Shown: in pieces, positions 50,277-60,229 of the stretch
Position numbering within the stretch: position 1 is the first letter of the stretch
Layout: each line of letters opens with the position of its first letter
DNA from: Bradyrhizobium cosmicum
GTDB taxonomy: Bacteria; Pseudomonadota; Alphaproteobacteria; Rhizobiales; Xanthobacteraceae
Direction of reading: 5' to 3'
Length of the DNA stretch: 64,000 bases
Assembly (NCBI RefSeq): GCF_007290395.2
Contig: NZ_CP041656.2
Span: 62,001-126,000 of the forward strand
The notes under the pieces: generated by a model
What the model was told of the DNA's origin: nothing
Database searches by the model: none
The model's input: only the letters and a program-made list of their open reading frames with translations
Position numbers and translations under genes: made by a program

Positions 50277-51980
50277 TTACTTGTCGCGGTTCTTGAGCGC
50301 GGTGCCGAGGATGTCGCCGAGCGTCGCTCCCGAATCGGAGGAGCCGTACTGCGCGATGGCTTCCTTCTCTTCGGCGACTTCGAGCGCCTTGATCGACACC
50401 TGGACCTTGCGGGCCTTCTTGTCGAACTGGATCACGCGGGCATCAACCTTCTCGCCGACGGCAAAGCGTTCGGCGCGCTGGTCGTTGCGGTCACGCGCGA
50501 GCTCCGAGCGCTTGATGAAGGTCGAGAAGTCGGTACCGGTGATCTTCACCTCGATGCCGCTTTCCTTCACTTCGAGCACTTCGCAGGTCACGACCGCGCC
50601 CTTCTTGACATCGCCCGGCTCGGCGAATGGGTCGCCTTCGAGCTGCTTGATGCCGAGCGAGATGCGCTCCTTCTCGACGTCCACATCGAGCACCACGGCC
50701 TTCACCATGTCGCCCTTCTTGTAGTTGTCGATCACCTGCTCGCCCGGAAGCTTCCAGTCGAGGTCGGAGAGATGGACCATGCCGTCGACGTCGCCCTCGA
50801 GGCCCAGGAACAGACCGAACTCGGTCTTGTTCTTGACTTCGCCCTCGACCACCGAACCGGTCGGGTGACCTTCGACGAAGACCTCCCAGGGGTTGCGCAT
50901 GGTCTGCTTGAGGCCGAGCGAGATGCGGCGCTTGACGGAATCGACTTCGAGCACCTGCACTTCGACTTCCTGCGAGGTCGAAACGATCTTGCCGGGGTGC
51001 ATGTTCTTCTTGGTCCACGACATCTCGGAGACGTGGATCAGGCCTTCGATGCCCGGCTCGAGCTCGACGAACGCACCGTAGTCGGTGATGTTGGTGACGC
51101 GGCCGGTGAAGCGGGCACCCAGCGGGTACTTGGCTTCGATGCCCTGCCACGGATCGTCCAGCAGCTGCTTCATGCCCAGCGAGATGCGGTGCGTCTCGTG
51201 GTTGATCTTGATGATCTTGACCTTCACGGTCTGGCCGATCGAGAGCACCTCGGTCGGGTGGTTGACGCGGCGCCACGCGATGTCGGTGACATGCAGCAGG
51301 CCGTCGATGCCGCCGAGATCAACGAACGCACCGTAATCGGTGATATTCTTGACCACGCCGTCGATGACCTGACCCTCTTCGAGGTTCTGCACCAGCTCCT
51401 GACGCTGCTCGGCGCGGGTCTCTTCCAGCACCGTGCGGCGGGAGACGACGATGTTGCCGCGGCGGCGGTCCATCTTGAGGATCTGGAACGGCTGCGAGTT
51501 GTTCATCAGCGGCGCAACGTCGCGGATCGGACGGATGTCGACCTGCGAGCGCGGCAGAAAGGCCACGGCACCGTCGAGGTCGACAGTGAAGCCACCCTTG
51601 ACCTGGTTGAAGATGACGCCGTTGACCTTCTCGTTGTTCTGGAACGCCTTCTCGAGCTTGCCCCAGCTCTCTTCGCGGCGCGCCTTGTCGCGCGACAGCA
51701 CGGCTTCGCCGAGGGCGTTCTCGATGCGATCGAGGAACACTTCCACCTCGTCGCCGACCTTGAGCTCGCTGTCACGGCCGGGGCCGGAAAATTCGCGGAG
51801 GGCGACGCGGCCCTCGGTCTTCAGGCCGACGTCGATGACGGCCATGTCCTTTTCGATTGCAACAACCCTGCCCTTGATGACGGAGCTCTCCTGCAGGTTG
51901 CCACCTGCGAAGGACTCATCGAGCATCGCGGCGAAATCATCGCGCGAGGGGCTATAGGTATCAGCGGAAGTCGAAGCCAT
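50277..51980 (-). CDS. rpsA: 30S ribosomal protein S1
   Basis: 567 residues from ATG at 51980 (MASTSADTYSPSRDDF). Six S1 domains in tandem, each with the pattern VKNITDYGAFVDLGGIDGLLH or a variant, and repeated linkers such as RRISLGLKQ. Brings mRNAs with structured or weak ribosome sites to the 30S subunit. Long G/C-rich leader of 267 bases between cmk and rpsA with no gene seen. Ends at a strong terminator. Confidence 0.98.
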   Translation of the reverse strand: MASTSADTYSPSRDDFAAMLDESFAGGNLQESSVIKGRVVAIEKDMAVIDVGLKTEGRVALREFSGPGRDSELKVGDEVEVFLDRIENALGEAVLSRDKARREESWGKLEKAFQNNEKVNGVIFNQVKGGFTVDLDGAVAFLPRSQVDIRPIRDVAPLMNNSQPFQILKMDRRRGNIVVSRRTVLEETRAEQRQELVQNLEEGQVIDGVVKNITDYGAFVDLGGIDGLLHVTDIAWRRVNHPTEVLSIGQTVKVKIIKINHETHRISLGMKQLLDDPWQGIEAKYPLGARFTGRVTNITDYGAFVELEPGIEGLIHVSEMSWTKKNMHPGKIVSTSQEVEVQVLEVDSVKRRISLGLKQTMRNPWEVFVEGHPTGSVVEGEVKNKTEFGLFLGLEGDVDGMVHLSDLDWKLPGEQVIDNYKKGDMVKAVVLDVDVEKERISLGIKQLEGDPFAEPGDVKKGAVVTCEVLEVKESGIEVKITGTDFSTFIKRSELARDRNDQRAERFAVGEKVDARVIQFDKKARKVQVSIKALEVAEEKEAIAQYGSSDSGATLGDILGTALKNRDK

Positions 51981-52247
51981 TTGTTCTCCAGTTGCGGATG
52001 TCGTGCCGGCCGTTGGGTTCAAGGGCGTCTCGGGCGCGCAGTGTCGGAAGGTCCACAAAACCTTCGAGCGACCGCTCGTTGCCCCGGTTTGAACCGGAAC
52101 AGCGGAAGCGGGCCGGCTGAGGCCCGCGCGTTCGATACGTTGAGAATCTTTGTCCGGAGCCTGGATCGCGCCGGTCCCGAAACGAAGGACCCGACGTATC
52201 GACCTCAAAGAGCGGGAGCGGGCGCTTCCTCCAATGACGGCAGCGGC

Positions 52248-52886
52248 TTAACCCCGCGACCGGCCCGCTCGGACGGCCTCGATAATGTCGATGGCGGCCC
52301 GGACGCCCGCTTCTATATCCAGTTGGGAGTTATCTAGCAAGTAAGCATCGGGGGCGGGTTTCAGGGGGGCGATCGGCCGGTTCTGGTCGCGTTCGTCGCG
52401 CTGCATGATGTCGGCCAGCACGGCCGCCTCGTCCGCCTCCTCGCCCCGCGCCCTGGCCTCCATGGTCCGGCGGCGGGCGCGGACCCTGGGGTCGGCGACG
52501 ACGAAGATCTTCACGTCGGCATCCGGGCAGATCACGGTTCCAATGTCGCGGCCATCAAGCACGGCGCCGGGCGGATCGGCGGCGAATTGCCGCTGGAAAT
52601 TGACCAGGGCCTCGCGGACCCTGGGGATGGCCGAGACGATGGAGGCGGCCTCGCCGGCCTTCTGGGTCTTCAGGGCGGGATTGCCGAATTTTTCGGGATC
52701 GAGTTCCAGCGCCGCCGCGACCGCTGCCGCCTCGTCCCTGAGGTCATGACCCGACTGCATCAGGGCGTAGGCCACCGCGCGATAGATCACGCCGGTATCG
52801 AGATGACGATAGCCGTAATGATGGGCGAGGCGCTTGCCGAGCGTCCCCTTGCCCGAGGCGGCCGGTCCGTCGATGGCGATGATCAT
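52248..52886 (-). CDS. cmk: Cytidylate kinase
   Basis: 212 residues. P-loop [22 protein letters not shown]-binding [13 protein letters not shown] and [20 protein letters not shown] (short: [13 protein letters not shown]). Phosphorylates CMP/dCMP. Start overlaps the aroA stop (ATGA); aroA-cmk-rpsA order is classical. Confidence 0.97.
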   Translation of the reverse strand: MIIAIDGPAASGKGTLGKRLAHHYGYRHLDTGVIYRAVAYALMQSGHDLRDEAAAVAAALELDPEKFGNPALKTQKAGEAASIVSAIPRVREALVNFQRQFAADPPGAVLDGRDIGTVICPDADVKIFVVADPRVRARRRTMEARARGEEADEAAVLADIMQRDERDQNRPIAPLKPAPDAYLLDNSQLDIEAGVRAAIDIIEAVRAGRSRG

Positions 52887-54220
52887 GAAAACTCTGCCCC
52901 AAGCGAACGCATCATCGGGATGAAATCCGGGAAGCTGGTGGCGATGAAGGCGGTGTCGTCGACGGTGACCGGCTGGTCGGAGGCGCAGCCCATCACCAGC
53001 GCGGACATCGCGATGCGATGATCCATATGGGTGGCGACAGTGCCGCCGCCGGGGACATGACCGCGTCCCTCGACGATCAGATCGTCGCCGGAGACCTCGA
53101 CCTTCACGCCGTTGACGCGGAGCATGTCGGCGGTGGCCTCGAGCCGGTCGGATTCCTTGACGCGAAGCTCCTGCAGGCCGCGCATGATGGTGGTGCCCTC
53201 GGCGAAAGCGGCTGCAACCGCCAGCACGAGATATTCGTCGATCATCGACGGCGCGCGCTCGGGCGGCACTTCGACACCGCGCAGTTTCGAGGCGCGCAAG
53301 CGCAGCTGCGCCATCGGCTCGCCGGCATCACCGCGCACGTCGCTTTCCTCGATCGACGCGCCCATTTCGCGCAGCGTGGTGAACAGGCCGGTGCGCAGCG
53401 GATTAGTCATGACATCGGGCAGCACGACGTCCGAGCCCTCGACGATCAATGCGGCGACGACAGGGAAGGCCGCGGAGGATGGATCAGCGGGCACGACGAC
53501 CGTCGCGCCATGCAGCTCGGGCTGGCCCACCAGCGTGATGCGGCGACCATGCTGGCCTTCCGGCGTCGAAGTGATCTCGGCACCGAAATGCTTGAGCATC
53601 AGCTCGGTATGGTCGCGGCTGGCCTCGCTCTCGATCACCGTCGTGATGCCCGGCGCGGCGAGGCCCGCCAGCAGCACCGCCGACTTGATCTGGGCCGAGG
53701 CGACCGGGGTCTTGTAGGTGATCGGCAGCGGATCGCGGGCGCCCTGGACGGTCAGCGGCAGACGGCCCCCCTCGCCACCGGAAACGACCTTCGCGCCTAT
53801 CTTTTCGAGCGGGTCCAGGATCCGGCGCATGGGGCGGCTGCGCAGCGAGGCGTCGCCATCGAACACAGCGGAGATCGGGCAGCCGGCAACGGCGCCCATG
53901 ACGAGCCGGCAGCCGGTGCCGGAGTTGCCGAAATCGAGCGGCTCCTTGGGCTCGGCAAAGCCGGCGACGCCGACGCCGTTCACCTTCCAGGCGAAATCGC
54001 CGGTGCGCTCGACCCTGGCGCCCAACGCCTGCATGGATTTGGCGGTGTTGAGGACGTCCTCGCCCTCCAGCAGGCCCGAAATCCGGGTTTCGCCGACCGC
54101 GAGCGCGCCCAGGATGAGCGCACGGTGGGAAATCGACTTGTCCCCGGGCACCCGTACTTTTCCGGTCAGGGGGCCGCTGGCCCGCGACGTGAGCGGCGTC
54201 GGCTTGTCGGAATGGGTCAA
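52883..54220 (-). CDS. aroA: 3-phosphoshikimate 1-carboxyvinyltransferase (EPSP synthase)
   Basis: 445 residues from the TTG at 54220, which has AAGGA seven bases upstream and gives [10 protein letters not shown], matching the known Bradyrhizobium N-terminus; the frame runs on for 20 more codons. Shikimate pathway step to EPSP. Motifs: [78 protein letters not shown]. The GNSGTGCR loop with Ala-type neighbours resembles the class II, glyphosate-tolerant type, but this is only an impression. Confidence 0.95.
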   Translation of the reverse strand: MTHSDKPTPLTSRASGPLTGKVRVPGDKSISHRALILGALAVGETRISGLLEGEDVLNTAKSMQALGARVERTGDFAWKVNGVGVAGFAEPKEPLDFGNSGTGCRLVMGAVAGCPISAVFDGDASLRSRPMRRILDPLEKIGAKVVSGGEGGRLPLTVQGARDPLPITYKTPVASAQIKSAVLLAGLAAPGITTVIESEASRDHTELMLKHFGAEITSTPEGQHGRRITLVGQPELHGATVVVPADPSSAAFPVVAALIVEGSDVVLPDVMTNPLRTGLFTTLREMGASIEESDVRGDAGEPMAQLRLRASKLRGVEVPPERAPSMIDEYLVLAVAAAFAEGTTIMRGLQELRVKESDRLEATADMLRVNGVKVEVSGDDLIVEGRGHVPGGGTVATHMDHRIAMSALVMGCASDQPVTVDDTAFIATSFPDFIPMMRSLGAEFS

Positions 54221-54392
54221 GATTGTGTCCTTGGATGTACCCCTGGATGCCCCTTTGGGGCTCGCGGGCAGGTACCACAAGGTATCCTCGCCGTCACCGG
54301 CATGTCTTTCTCCCGTAATGCGCTATTGACAGCGGGCCGCCAACTAGCCAAGTGAAACACCGCTTTTCCGACATTCCCAGGATTCCTCTGCC

Positions 54393-54797
54393 GTGGCCAA
54401 GTCCGAACTCGGAACCAAACGTATTTGCCCGACCACGGGCAAGAAGTTCTATGACCTCAACAAGACTCCGGTGATCTCGCCCTATACCGGCGAAGTGGTG
54501 CCGATTGCGCCGATTGCGCCGGCCCGCGCGAGCCGGGCCGAACCCCGCCATGCGCCGGCCGCCGACACCGCGCCGGAGCCGGCGGAGGTCGAGGAGGTTT
54601 CGCTCGAGGAGGCCGACGCCGAGGAAAACACCGGCAAGGTCAAGGCTGTCGTGCCCGAATCCGAGGACGATATCGAGGTCGACGAGACCATCGAGGACGA
54701 TGACGACGATGATTCGACCTTTATCGCCGACGACGAAGAGGGCGATGAGGACGTCACCGACATCATTGGTGACGTCGGAGGTGATGAAGAGACTTGA
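54393..54797 (+). CDS. TIGR02300-family protein with acidic tail
   Basis: 134 residues from a GTG at 54393. The N-terminal 35 residues are the conserved family part (GTKRICPTTGKKFYDLNKTP, then VISPYTGEVV). The remainder is Ala/Pro-rich and then strongly acidic (DDDDDDSTF and EEGDEDVTD). Family function is unknown; the charge and low complexity suggest a disordered tail. Divergent from aroA, followed by tRNA-Ala. Confidence 0.88.
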   Translation: MAKSELGTKRICPTTGKKFYDLNKTPVISPYTGEVVPIAPIAPARASRAEPRHAPAADTAPEPAEVEEVSLEEADAEENTGKVKAVVPESEDDIEVDETIEDDDDDDSTFIADDEEGDEDVTDIIGDVGGDEET

Positions 54798-54892
54798 GAT
54801 CAGCCCTGATCTGTGAAAAAGGGTGCACCGCGCGAGTCACCAGGCTCGCCGGTCGGGAGTGATCTACCAGGATCGTCCCATTTAAGGACTAC

Positions 54893-54963
<71 letters not shown>

Positions 54964-54968
<5 letters not shown>

Positions 54969-55060
54969 CGCTTCGCCCTTCGGGCTACGCGTGGCGCAGC
55001 CGCGCACAGCCCGAAGGGCGAAGCGTGGTGTCCGGCGAAGCCCGAGGGGCGAAGACGGAC
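54964..55060. repeat. Inverted/direct repeat block linking tRNA-Ala to the GIY-YIG gene
   Basis: A perfect 23-bp inverted repeat: left arm 54964-54986 (CACCACGCTTCGCCC...), right arm 55008-55030, with a 21-base spacer. A third, imperfect copy of the right arm follows directly (AGCCCGAGGGGCGAAG, about 55039-55054), framed by GTCCG (55030-55034) and CGGAC (55056-55060). Confidence 0.85.
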
Positions 55061-55107
55061 TGGTAGACGCGCCCCCTATCCCTAAGCTTCCGCCGTGCGA
55101 GCCTACG

Positions 55108-55350
55108 ATGTGGTACGTCTACATCATCCGCAGCATCGAATTCCCCGACCAAGAATACATTGGCGCGACCGAGGATTTGAAGCGGCGCATTCCAGAGCAC
55201 AATGCCGGTAAATCCGCTCATACTGCCAAGTTCAAGCCGTGGAAGCTGGTCTGGTATTGCGCTTTCCCCGACAAGCTGAAGGCCTTGGCATTCGAGAAAT
55301 ATCTCAAGTCACACTCAGGCCGCGCCTTCTCAAAAAAGCGGCTCTGCTGA
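55108..55350 (+). CDS. Small GIY-YIG endonuclease-like protein
   Basis: 80 residues from ATG at 55108 (MWYVYIIRS). A single GIY-YIG domain with intact catalytic elements: WYVYI and EYIGATEDLKRRIPEHN (Tyr, Arg and the HN pair), and Glu in LAFEKYLKSHSG. Resembles the YhbQ/UPF0213 class, whose members are small DNA-binding nucleases of poorly known role. No DNA-recognition domain is fused. It lies 140 bases after tRNA-Ala, separated by the repeat block, and the next gene (ohrR) is convergent. Confidence 0.9.
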   Translation: MWYVYIIRSIEFPDQEYIGATEDLKRRIPEHNAGKSAHTAKFKPWKLVWYCAFPDKLKALAFEKYLKSHSGRAFSKKRLC

Positions 55351-55356
55351 TTCTCC

Positions 55357-55815
55357 CTACTCCCCAATCACCGCATTCAGCCTGTCCCGCAGCGCGACGA
55401 TCTCGTCCTTCATCGCCACCAGTTCCGAGACCGAACAGTCCGATGCCGCCAGGATCGATTGCGGCACGCTGCGCGCCTTGTCTTTCAACGCGTGGCCCTG
55501 GGGCGTCAGTGTGATCAGCACCTGCCGCTCGTCCTCGCTCGAGCGCGTGCGCTTGAGCAGATGGGCGGCCTCGAGCCGCTTCAGGAGCGGGGTCAGCGTG
55601 CCCGAATCGAGGAACAGCTTCTCGCCGATGTCCTTCACCGGCACGTTGTCGCGCTCCCACAGCACCAGCATCACAAGATATTGGGGATAGGTCAGGCCGA
55701 GGCGGTCCAGCAGCGGCTTGTAGACACGGTTGAAGGCGTGCGCGGCGGAATAGACCGCGAAGCAGATCTGGTTGTCGAGGCGTTGCGGATCCAGGGTCGA
55801 TAATTTCCGGGGCAT
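55357..55815 (-). CDS. ohrR: Organic hydroperoxide sensor OhrR (MarR family)
   Basis: 152 residues from ATG at 55815. MarR winged-helix repressor with the OhrR signature LDNQICFAVYSAAHAFNR; the reactive Cys is Cys18, and a second Cys127 (AASDCSVSE) matches the two-cysteine OhrR of Xanthomonas. DNA-binding wing SSEDERQVLITLT. Oxidation by organic peroxides should release it from the ohr promoter. Divergent from ohr. Confidence 0.95.
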   Translation of the reverse strand: MPRKLSTLDPQRLDNQICFAVYSAAHAFNRVYKPLLDRLGLTYPQYLVMLVLWERDNVPVKDIGEKLFLDSGTLTPLLKRLEAAHLLKRTRSSEDERQVLITLTPQGHALKDKARSVPQSILAASDCSVSELVAMKDEIVALRDRLNAVIGE

Positions 55816-55862
55816 GGAGAATCTCACGAGGCTTTCCTCATTCTGGGGCCGGCCGGCGGCAC

Positions 55863-55927
55863 ATTCAATTGCGAACAATTAAATGTGAGGCATGCAAATA
55901 TCAATTGCACACAATCTAATTGTTTGC
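55863..55927. promoter_or_regulatory. Two OhrR-operator-like palindromes between ohrR and ohr
   Basis: Site 1: ATTCAATTG-CGAA-CAATTAAAT (55863-55884, one mismatch). Site 2: GCACACAAT-CTA-ATTGTTTGC (55907-55927, one mismatch). Both are AT-rich with CAATT/AATTG cores, as expected for OhrR operators; site 1 is nearer ohrR and site 2 nearer ohr. Confidence 0.7.
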
Positions 55928-55960
55928 GACATAGAGATCACCCAACCCGAGGAGACGAAA

Positions 55961-56386
55961 ATGTCCGTGAACGTTCTCTACAAGACCAGCGCAAAAGCCA
56001 CCGGCGGCCGCGACGGCCATGCCGCGACCCTCGACGGCGCGCTCGACGTCAAGCTCACCACGCCGAAGGAGCTCGGCGGCGGCGGCGGCGCCGGCAACAA
56101 TCCCGAGCAGCTGTTTGCGGCCGGCTACGCCGCCTGCTTCATCGGCGCGATGAAATTCGTGGCGTCCCAGGGCGGCCCGAAGGTCCCGGCTGACGCTTCC
56201 GTCACCTCGACCGTCGGCATCGGCCCGCGCTCGGAAGGCGGCTTCGGCCTCGACATCGATCTCGCCGTCTCGCTGCCGGGCCTTGCCCGTGCCGAAGCCG
56301 AGGCGCTGGTCGAGAAGGCCCACCAGGTGTGCCCCTACTCCAATGCCACGCGCGGCAATGTCGACGTTCGCCTGACGGTCGTCTGA
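55961..56386 (+). CDS. ohr: Organic hydroperoxide reductase Ohr
   Basis: 141 residues from ATG at 55961, with GAGGAGA ribosome site. OsmC/Ohr fold thiol peroxidase that reduces lipid and organic peroxides. Catalytic Cys59 ([12 protein letters not shown]) and Cys124 ([13 protein letters not shown]) are present, as is the [14 protein letters not shown] start typical of Ohr. Induced through the adjacent OhrR. Confidence 0.97.
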   Translation: MSVNVLYKTSAKATGGRDGHAATLDGALDVKLTTPKELGGGGGAGNNPEQLFAAGYAACFIGAMKFVASQGGPKVPADASVTSTVGIGPRSEGGFGLDIDLAVSLPGLARAEAEALVEKAHQVCPYSNATRGNVDVRLTVV

Positions 56387-56563
56387 TCCAACGGCGGATT
56401 GGCTGGCCCGAGATCCCCCTCGGGCCGGCTGCTTCCGTTTCGTTTTGCCGCGCCGCGGGATTGCACGGCGGCCCTGCATACGCCCCACCGCAACAAGCCA
56501 TTGCTGGCACAAAAAAACCTCGCTAGGCCTGTGATCAAACGCCGACACAGGGGAAGCGAAGGC

Positions 56564-57766
56564 ATGACTGAAGCCGTTTTGGGCGCAATGACCGGACTGC
56601 GCGTCATCGATCTCACGCGCGTGCTTGGCGGTCCCTACTGCACCCAGATCCTCGCCGACCATGGCGCCGACGTGATCAAGGTCGAGCCGCCCGCGGGCGA
56701 CGAGGTGCGCGACTGGGGTCCTCCCTTCCACGAGGAGGACGCGGCCTATTTCATCGGCATCAACCGCAACAAGCGTTCGATCGGCCTCGACCTCGCCTCC
56801 GAAGGCGGCCGCGCCGTGCTGCTCAAGATGCTCGAGACGGCCGACGTCCTGATCGAGAATTTCAAGCCGGGCACGCTGGAGAAATGGGGTATCGGCAACG
56901 AGGTGTTGCGCGAGAAATTCCCGCGCCTCGTGCATTGCCGGATCTGCGGCTTCGGCGCCGACGGCCCGCGCGGCGGTAATCCGGGCTATGACGCCATCAT
57001 CCAGGCCATGACCGGCATGATCGCGGCGACCGGCTCGCCGGAGAGCGGGCCGATGCGGATCGGCGTGCCGCTGGTCGACATCGGCACCGGCCTCTATGCG
57101 GCGATCGGCATTTTGATGGCGCTGTCGGAACGGCAGCGCTCGGGCAAAGGGCAGTTCCTGGAGACGACACTGTACGAGACCGGCCTTGCGATCATGCATC
57201 CGCACACCGCGAATTATTTCATGCATGGCAAGCCGCCCGGCCTCACCGGCAACGAGCATCCCAATCTCGTTCCCTACGCGATCTTCCCGACCAAGACCGA
57301 CAACATCTTCATCGGCGTCGGCAATGACGGCACCTTTCGCAAGCTCGCCAAGGAGATCGGCAAGCCCGAGCTCGGCACCGATCCGCGCTTTGCCCGCAAC
57401 AAGGACCGCATCGCCAATCGAGAGGCGCTGCGCGCCGAGCTCGCCGCGGTGTTCAGCCAGCACGAGGCGGAACCGCTGTGCAATCGCCTGCTTGCCGCGG
57501 GCCTGCCCGCAGGTCCGGTGCAGAAGATCGACCAGGCGTTGACGAACCCGCACACGATCGCGCGCGGCGATATTATCGAAAAGGATTGGTACAAGGGCGT
57601 GGCCTCGCCGATCCGGCTCGATCGCAGCAAGCCGAGCCTGCGCCGCCTGCCACCGAAATTCAGCCAGCACGCTCAGGAGGTGCTGGGCGAGTTCGGGTAT
57701 TCCAAGGCCGAGATCGACGCCATGGTCGAGAAGGGCACGGTCTGCGGCCCCGAGCGCAAGCGATAG
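56564..57766 (+). CDS. Class III CoA-transferase (CaiB/BaiF family)
   Basis: 400 residues from ATG at 56564; the frame runs upstream but that part is unlike the family. Moves CoA between carboxylic acids through an aspartyl-CoA intermediate; the likely catalytic Asp is in GVPLVDIGTGLYA. Also GLRVIDLTRVLGGPYCTQ, ADVIKVEPPAGDE and NRNKRSIGLDL. Substrate not predictable; formyl-, succinyl- and carnitine-type enzymes look alike. Followed by a 219-base gap leading to ugpB. Confidence 0.92.
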   Translation: MTEAVLGAMTGLRVIDLTRVLGGPYCTQILADHGADVIKVEPPAGDEVRDWGPPFHEEDAAYFIGINRNKRSIGLDLASEGGRAVLLKMLETADVLIENFKPGTLEKWGIGNEVLREKFPRLVHCRICGFGADGPRGGNPGYDAIIQAMTGMIAATGSPESGPMRIGVPLVDIGTGLYAAIGILMALSERQRSGKGQFLETTLYETGLAIMHPHTANYFMHGKPPGLTGNEHPNLVPYAIFPTKTDNIFIGVGNDGTFRKLAKEIGKPELGTDPRFARNKDRIANREALRAELAAVFSQHEAEPLCNRLLAAGLPAGPVQKIDQALTNPHTIARGDIIEKDWYKGVASPIRLDRSKPSLRRLPPKFSQHAQEVLGEFGYSKAEIDAMVEKGTVCGPERKR

Positions 57767-57915
57767 GAACCCCTCACCTCATCACAGAAATGATGCCGCA
57801 CTGCGGCGCGGGCATGCATGTACACTGCGAACGGAGGAGGCTGCCTGCGTCGCCTTAGCCTATTTGACGGCTTCCCATTTAGCAGCGCTTGCCGCTTTCG
57901 TTTCTCCCGCTTACA

Positions 57916-57933
57916 CAGTCATGTGAACGTCAT
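57916..57933 (+). promoter_or_regulatory. Pho-box-like site upstream of ugpB
   Basis: CAGTCAT-GTGA-ACGTCAT: two 7-base direct repeats with a 4-base spacer, the layout of a PhoB box (consensus halves CTGTCAT). It ends 52 bases before the ugpB ATG, a sensible place for activation during phosphate starvation. Confidence 0.6.
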
Positions 57934-57985
57934 ATGGCGCTGCTAGCGCAAGCGATCTTTTTGACGGCCAAGGGAGGTTTACTTG

Positions 57986-59302
57986 ATGGCTCTTCGACAC
58001 TTTGGAGCGGCTGCCGCATTTGCAGTCACGGTTGGCATGACGGCTTCGCCGGCGCTGGCTGTGACCGAGATCCAGTGGTGGCACGCGATGACCGGCGCCA
58101 ACAACGACGTCATCGTCAAGCTCGCCACCGACTTCAACGCGTCGCAGACCGATTACAAGGTCATTCCGACCTACAAGGGCAACTACCCCGACACGATGAA
58201 CGCCGGCATCGCCGCGTTCCGCGCCGGCAACGCCCCGCACATCATGCAGGTGTTCGAAGTCGGCACCGCGACCATGATGGCCGCGACCGGCGCCGTGAAG
58301 CCCGTCTACAAGCTGATGGCCGACGCCGGCGAGAAGTTCGATCCGAAGAACTATCTGTCCGCGATCACCGGCTACTACTCGACGTCGAAGGGCGAAATGC
58401 TATCGTTCCCCTTCAACTCGTCCTCGACCGTGATGTGGGTCAACCTCGACGAGCTGAAGAAGGCGAACGTCGAGATCCCGAAGACCTGGCCGGAAACCTT
58501 CGCGGCTGCCAAGAAGCTTCACGACAACGGCCATCCGACCTGCGGCTTCTCCGGCTCCTGGGTTACCTGGGTCAATCTCGAGCAGCTGTCCGCCTGGCAC
58601 AACGTGCCGCTCGCCAGCAAGGCCAACGGCCTCGACGGCTTCGACACCGTGCTCGAGTTCAACGGACCGCTTCAGGTCAAGCACCTCGAGAAGCTGATCG
58701 AGCTGCAAAAGGACAAGACCTACGACTATGCCGGCCGCACCAACACCGGCGAAGGCCGCTTCACGTCGGGCGAATGCCCGATCTACCTGACCTCGTCGGC
58801 GTTCTTCGGCAACGTCAAGGCACAGGCCAAGTTCGCCTTCACCGCTGTGCCGATGCCGTATTATCCTGACGTCAAGGGCGCGCCGCAGAACTCGATCATC
58901 GGCGGTGCCTCGCTCTGGGTCATGGGCGGCAAGTCGGCCGACGAGTACAAGGGCGTCGCGAAGTTCCTGACCTTCCTCTCGGATACCGACCGCCAGGTCT
59001 ATATCCACAAGGCCTCGGGCTACCTGCCGATCACCAAGGCGGCCTACGCCAAGGCGAAGGAAGAAGGCTTCTACAAGGATCAGCCCTATCTCGAGACCCC
59101 CCTGCTCGAGCTGACCAACAAGGAGCCGACCGAGAACTCGCGGGGCTTGCGCCTCGGCAACATGGTGCAGCTGCGTGACGTCTGGTCGGAAGAAATCGAG
59201 CAGGCGCTGGCCGGCAAGAAGACCGCCAAGCAGGCGCTCGATGCCGCCGTCGAGCGCGGCAACACGATGCTGCGCCAGTTCGAAAAGACCGCTGTAAAAT
59301 AA
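57986..59302 (+). CDS. ugpB: sn-Glycerol-3-phosphate ABC transporter, substrate-binding protein
   Basis: 438 residues from ATG at 57986 with AGGGAGG upstream (a TTG one codon earlier is less likely). Signal peptide ends ASPALA. Family cluster of extracellular solute-binding proteins: TEIQWWHAMTGANND, GNYPDTMNAGIAAFRAG, FPFNSSSTVMWVN, SIIGGASLWVMGGKS. The WWHAM and G-x-A-LWVM segments match UgpB. Captures glycerol-3-phosphate or glycerophosphodiesters in the periplasm and delivers them to UgpAEC. Confidence 0.95.
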   Translation: MALRHFGAAAAFAVTVGMTASPALAVTEIQWWHAMTGANNDVIVKLATDFNASQTDYKVIPTYKGNYPDTMNAGIAAFRAGNAPHIMQVFEVGTATMMAATGAVKPVYKLMADAGEKFDPKNYLSAITGYYSTSKGEMLSFPFNSSSTVMWVNLDELKKANVEIPKTWPETFAAAKKLHDNGHPTCGFSGSWVTWVNLEQLSAWHNVPLASKANGLDGFDTVLEFNGPLQVKHLEKLIELQKDKTYDYAGRTNTGEGRFTSGECPIYLTSSAFFGNVKAQAKFAFTAVPMPYYPDVKGAPQNSIIGGASLWVMGGKSADEYKGVAKFLTFLSDTDRQVYIHKASGYLPITKAAYAKAKEEGFYKDQPYLETPLLELTNKEPTENSRGLRLGNMVQLRDVWSEEIEQALAGKKTAKQALDAAVERGNTMLRQFEKTAVK

Positions 59303-59308
59303 GGCGAA

Positions 59309-59340
59309 GGCGCCGGCAGGCACCAAGATCTGCCGGCGCC
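59309..59340 (+). other. Strong hairpin between ugpB and ugpA
   Basis: GGCGCCGGCAG (59309-59319) pairs perfectly with CTGCCGGCGCC (59330-59340) over a 10-base loop. No T-run follows. A similar hairpin between malE and malF protects the binding-protein message, so this one may raise UgpB over the membrane subunits. Confidence 0.8.
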
Positions 59341-59347
59341 ACCCATC

Positions 59348-60229
59348 ATGCAAAAGCAAGCCATTTTCCAATCCAAGCTATTGCCCTACGCGCTGGTTGC
59401 GCCGCAGCTCGCGATCGTCCTGATTTTCTTTTATTGGCCGGCCCTGCAGGCGGTGATCCAGTCCTTCCTGCTGCAGGATGCCTTTGGCCTATCGACCACC
59501 TTCGTCTGGTTCGAGAACTATATCGATCTCTTCAAGGACCCAGCTTATTTCGAGGCGATCGTCCGGACCTTCCTGTTCTCGTTCGCCATCGCCGTCTCAT
59601 CGCTGTCCTTTGCGCTGCTGCTCGCCGTCATGGCGGACAAGCCCCTGCGCGGCTCGATGCTCTACCGCACGCTCTTGATCTGGCCCTATGCGGTCGCGCC
59701 GCCCGTGGTCGGCGTTCTCTGGATCTTCATGCTGCATCCCTCGCTCGGCGTGCTCTCGCGCTATCTGCGCGCAATGGGCATCGACTGGAATCCGCTGCTC
59801 GACGGCGACCAGGCCGCGGCACTGATCATCCTCGCTGCCGCCTGGAAGCAGATCTCCTATAATTTCCTGTTCTTCCTCGCCGGCCTGCAAGCGATCCCGA
59901 AGAGCGTGTTCGAGGCCGCCGCGATCGACGGCGCCCGGCCGATGCGGCGGTTCTGGACCGTGACCTTCCCGCTTCTGTCGCCGACGATCTTCTTCCTGCT
60001 GGTCGTCAACATCGTCTACGCCTTCTTCGACACCTTCGGCATCATCGACACCATGACGCGCGGCGGTCCCGGCACATCGACGGTGACGCTGGTCTACAAG
60101 GTCTATTCCGACGGCCTCCTCGGCGGCAATCTCGGCAGCTCGGCGGCGCAGTCGGTGATCCTGATGGTGATGGTCATCGTGCTGACGGGAATCCAGTTCC
60201 GCTTCGTCGAACGCAAGGTCACCTACTGA
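59348..60229 (+). CDS. ugpA: Glycerol-3-phosphate ABC transporter permease UgpA
   Basis: 293 residues, about six membrane helices (first: [20 protein letters not shown]). EAA loop for coupling to the ATPase: [20 protein letters not shown]. Stop overlaps the ugpE start by one base (TGATG). Confidence 0.95.
   Translation: MQKQAIFQSKLLPYALVAPQLAIVLIFFYWPALQAVIQSFLLQDAFGLSTTFVWFENYIDLFKDPAYFEAIVRTFLFSFAIAVSSLSFALLLAVMADKPLRGSMLYRTLLIWPYAVAPPVVGVLWIFMLHPSLGVLSRYLRAMGIDWNPLLDGDQAAALIILAAAWKQISYNFLFFLAGLQAIPKSVFEAAAIDGARPMRRFWTVTFPLLSPTIFFLLVVNIVYAFFDTFGIIDTMTRGGPGTSTVTLVYKVYSDGLLGGNLGSSAAQSVILMVMVIVLTGIQFRFVERKVTY

Noticed and set aside
50148..52337. 729-codon open frame opposite rpsA
   Set aside because: Translates the complement of the S1 repeats, giving monotonous Leu/Asp/Val/His-rich sequence; rpsA is certain.
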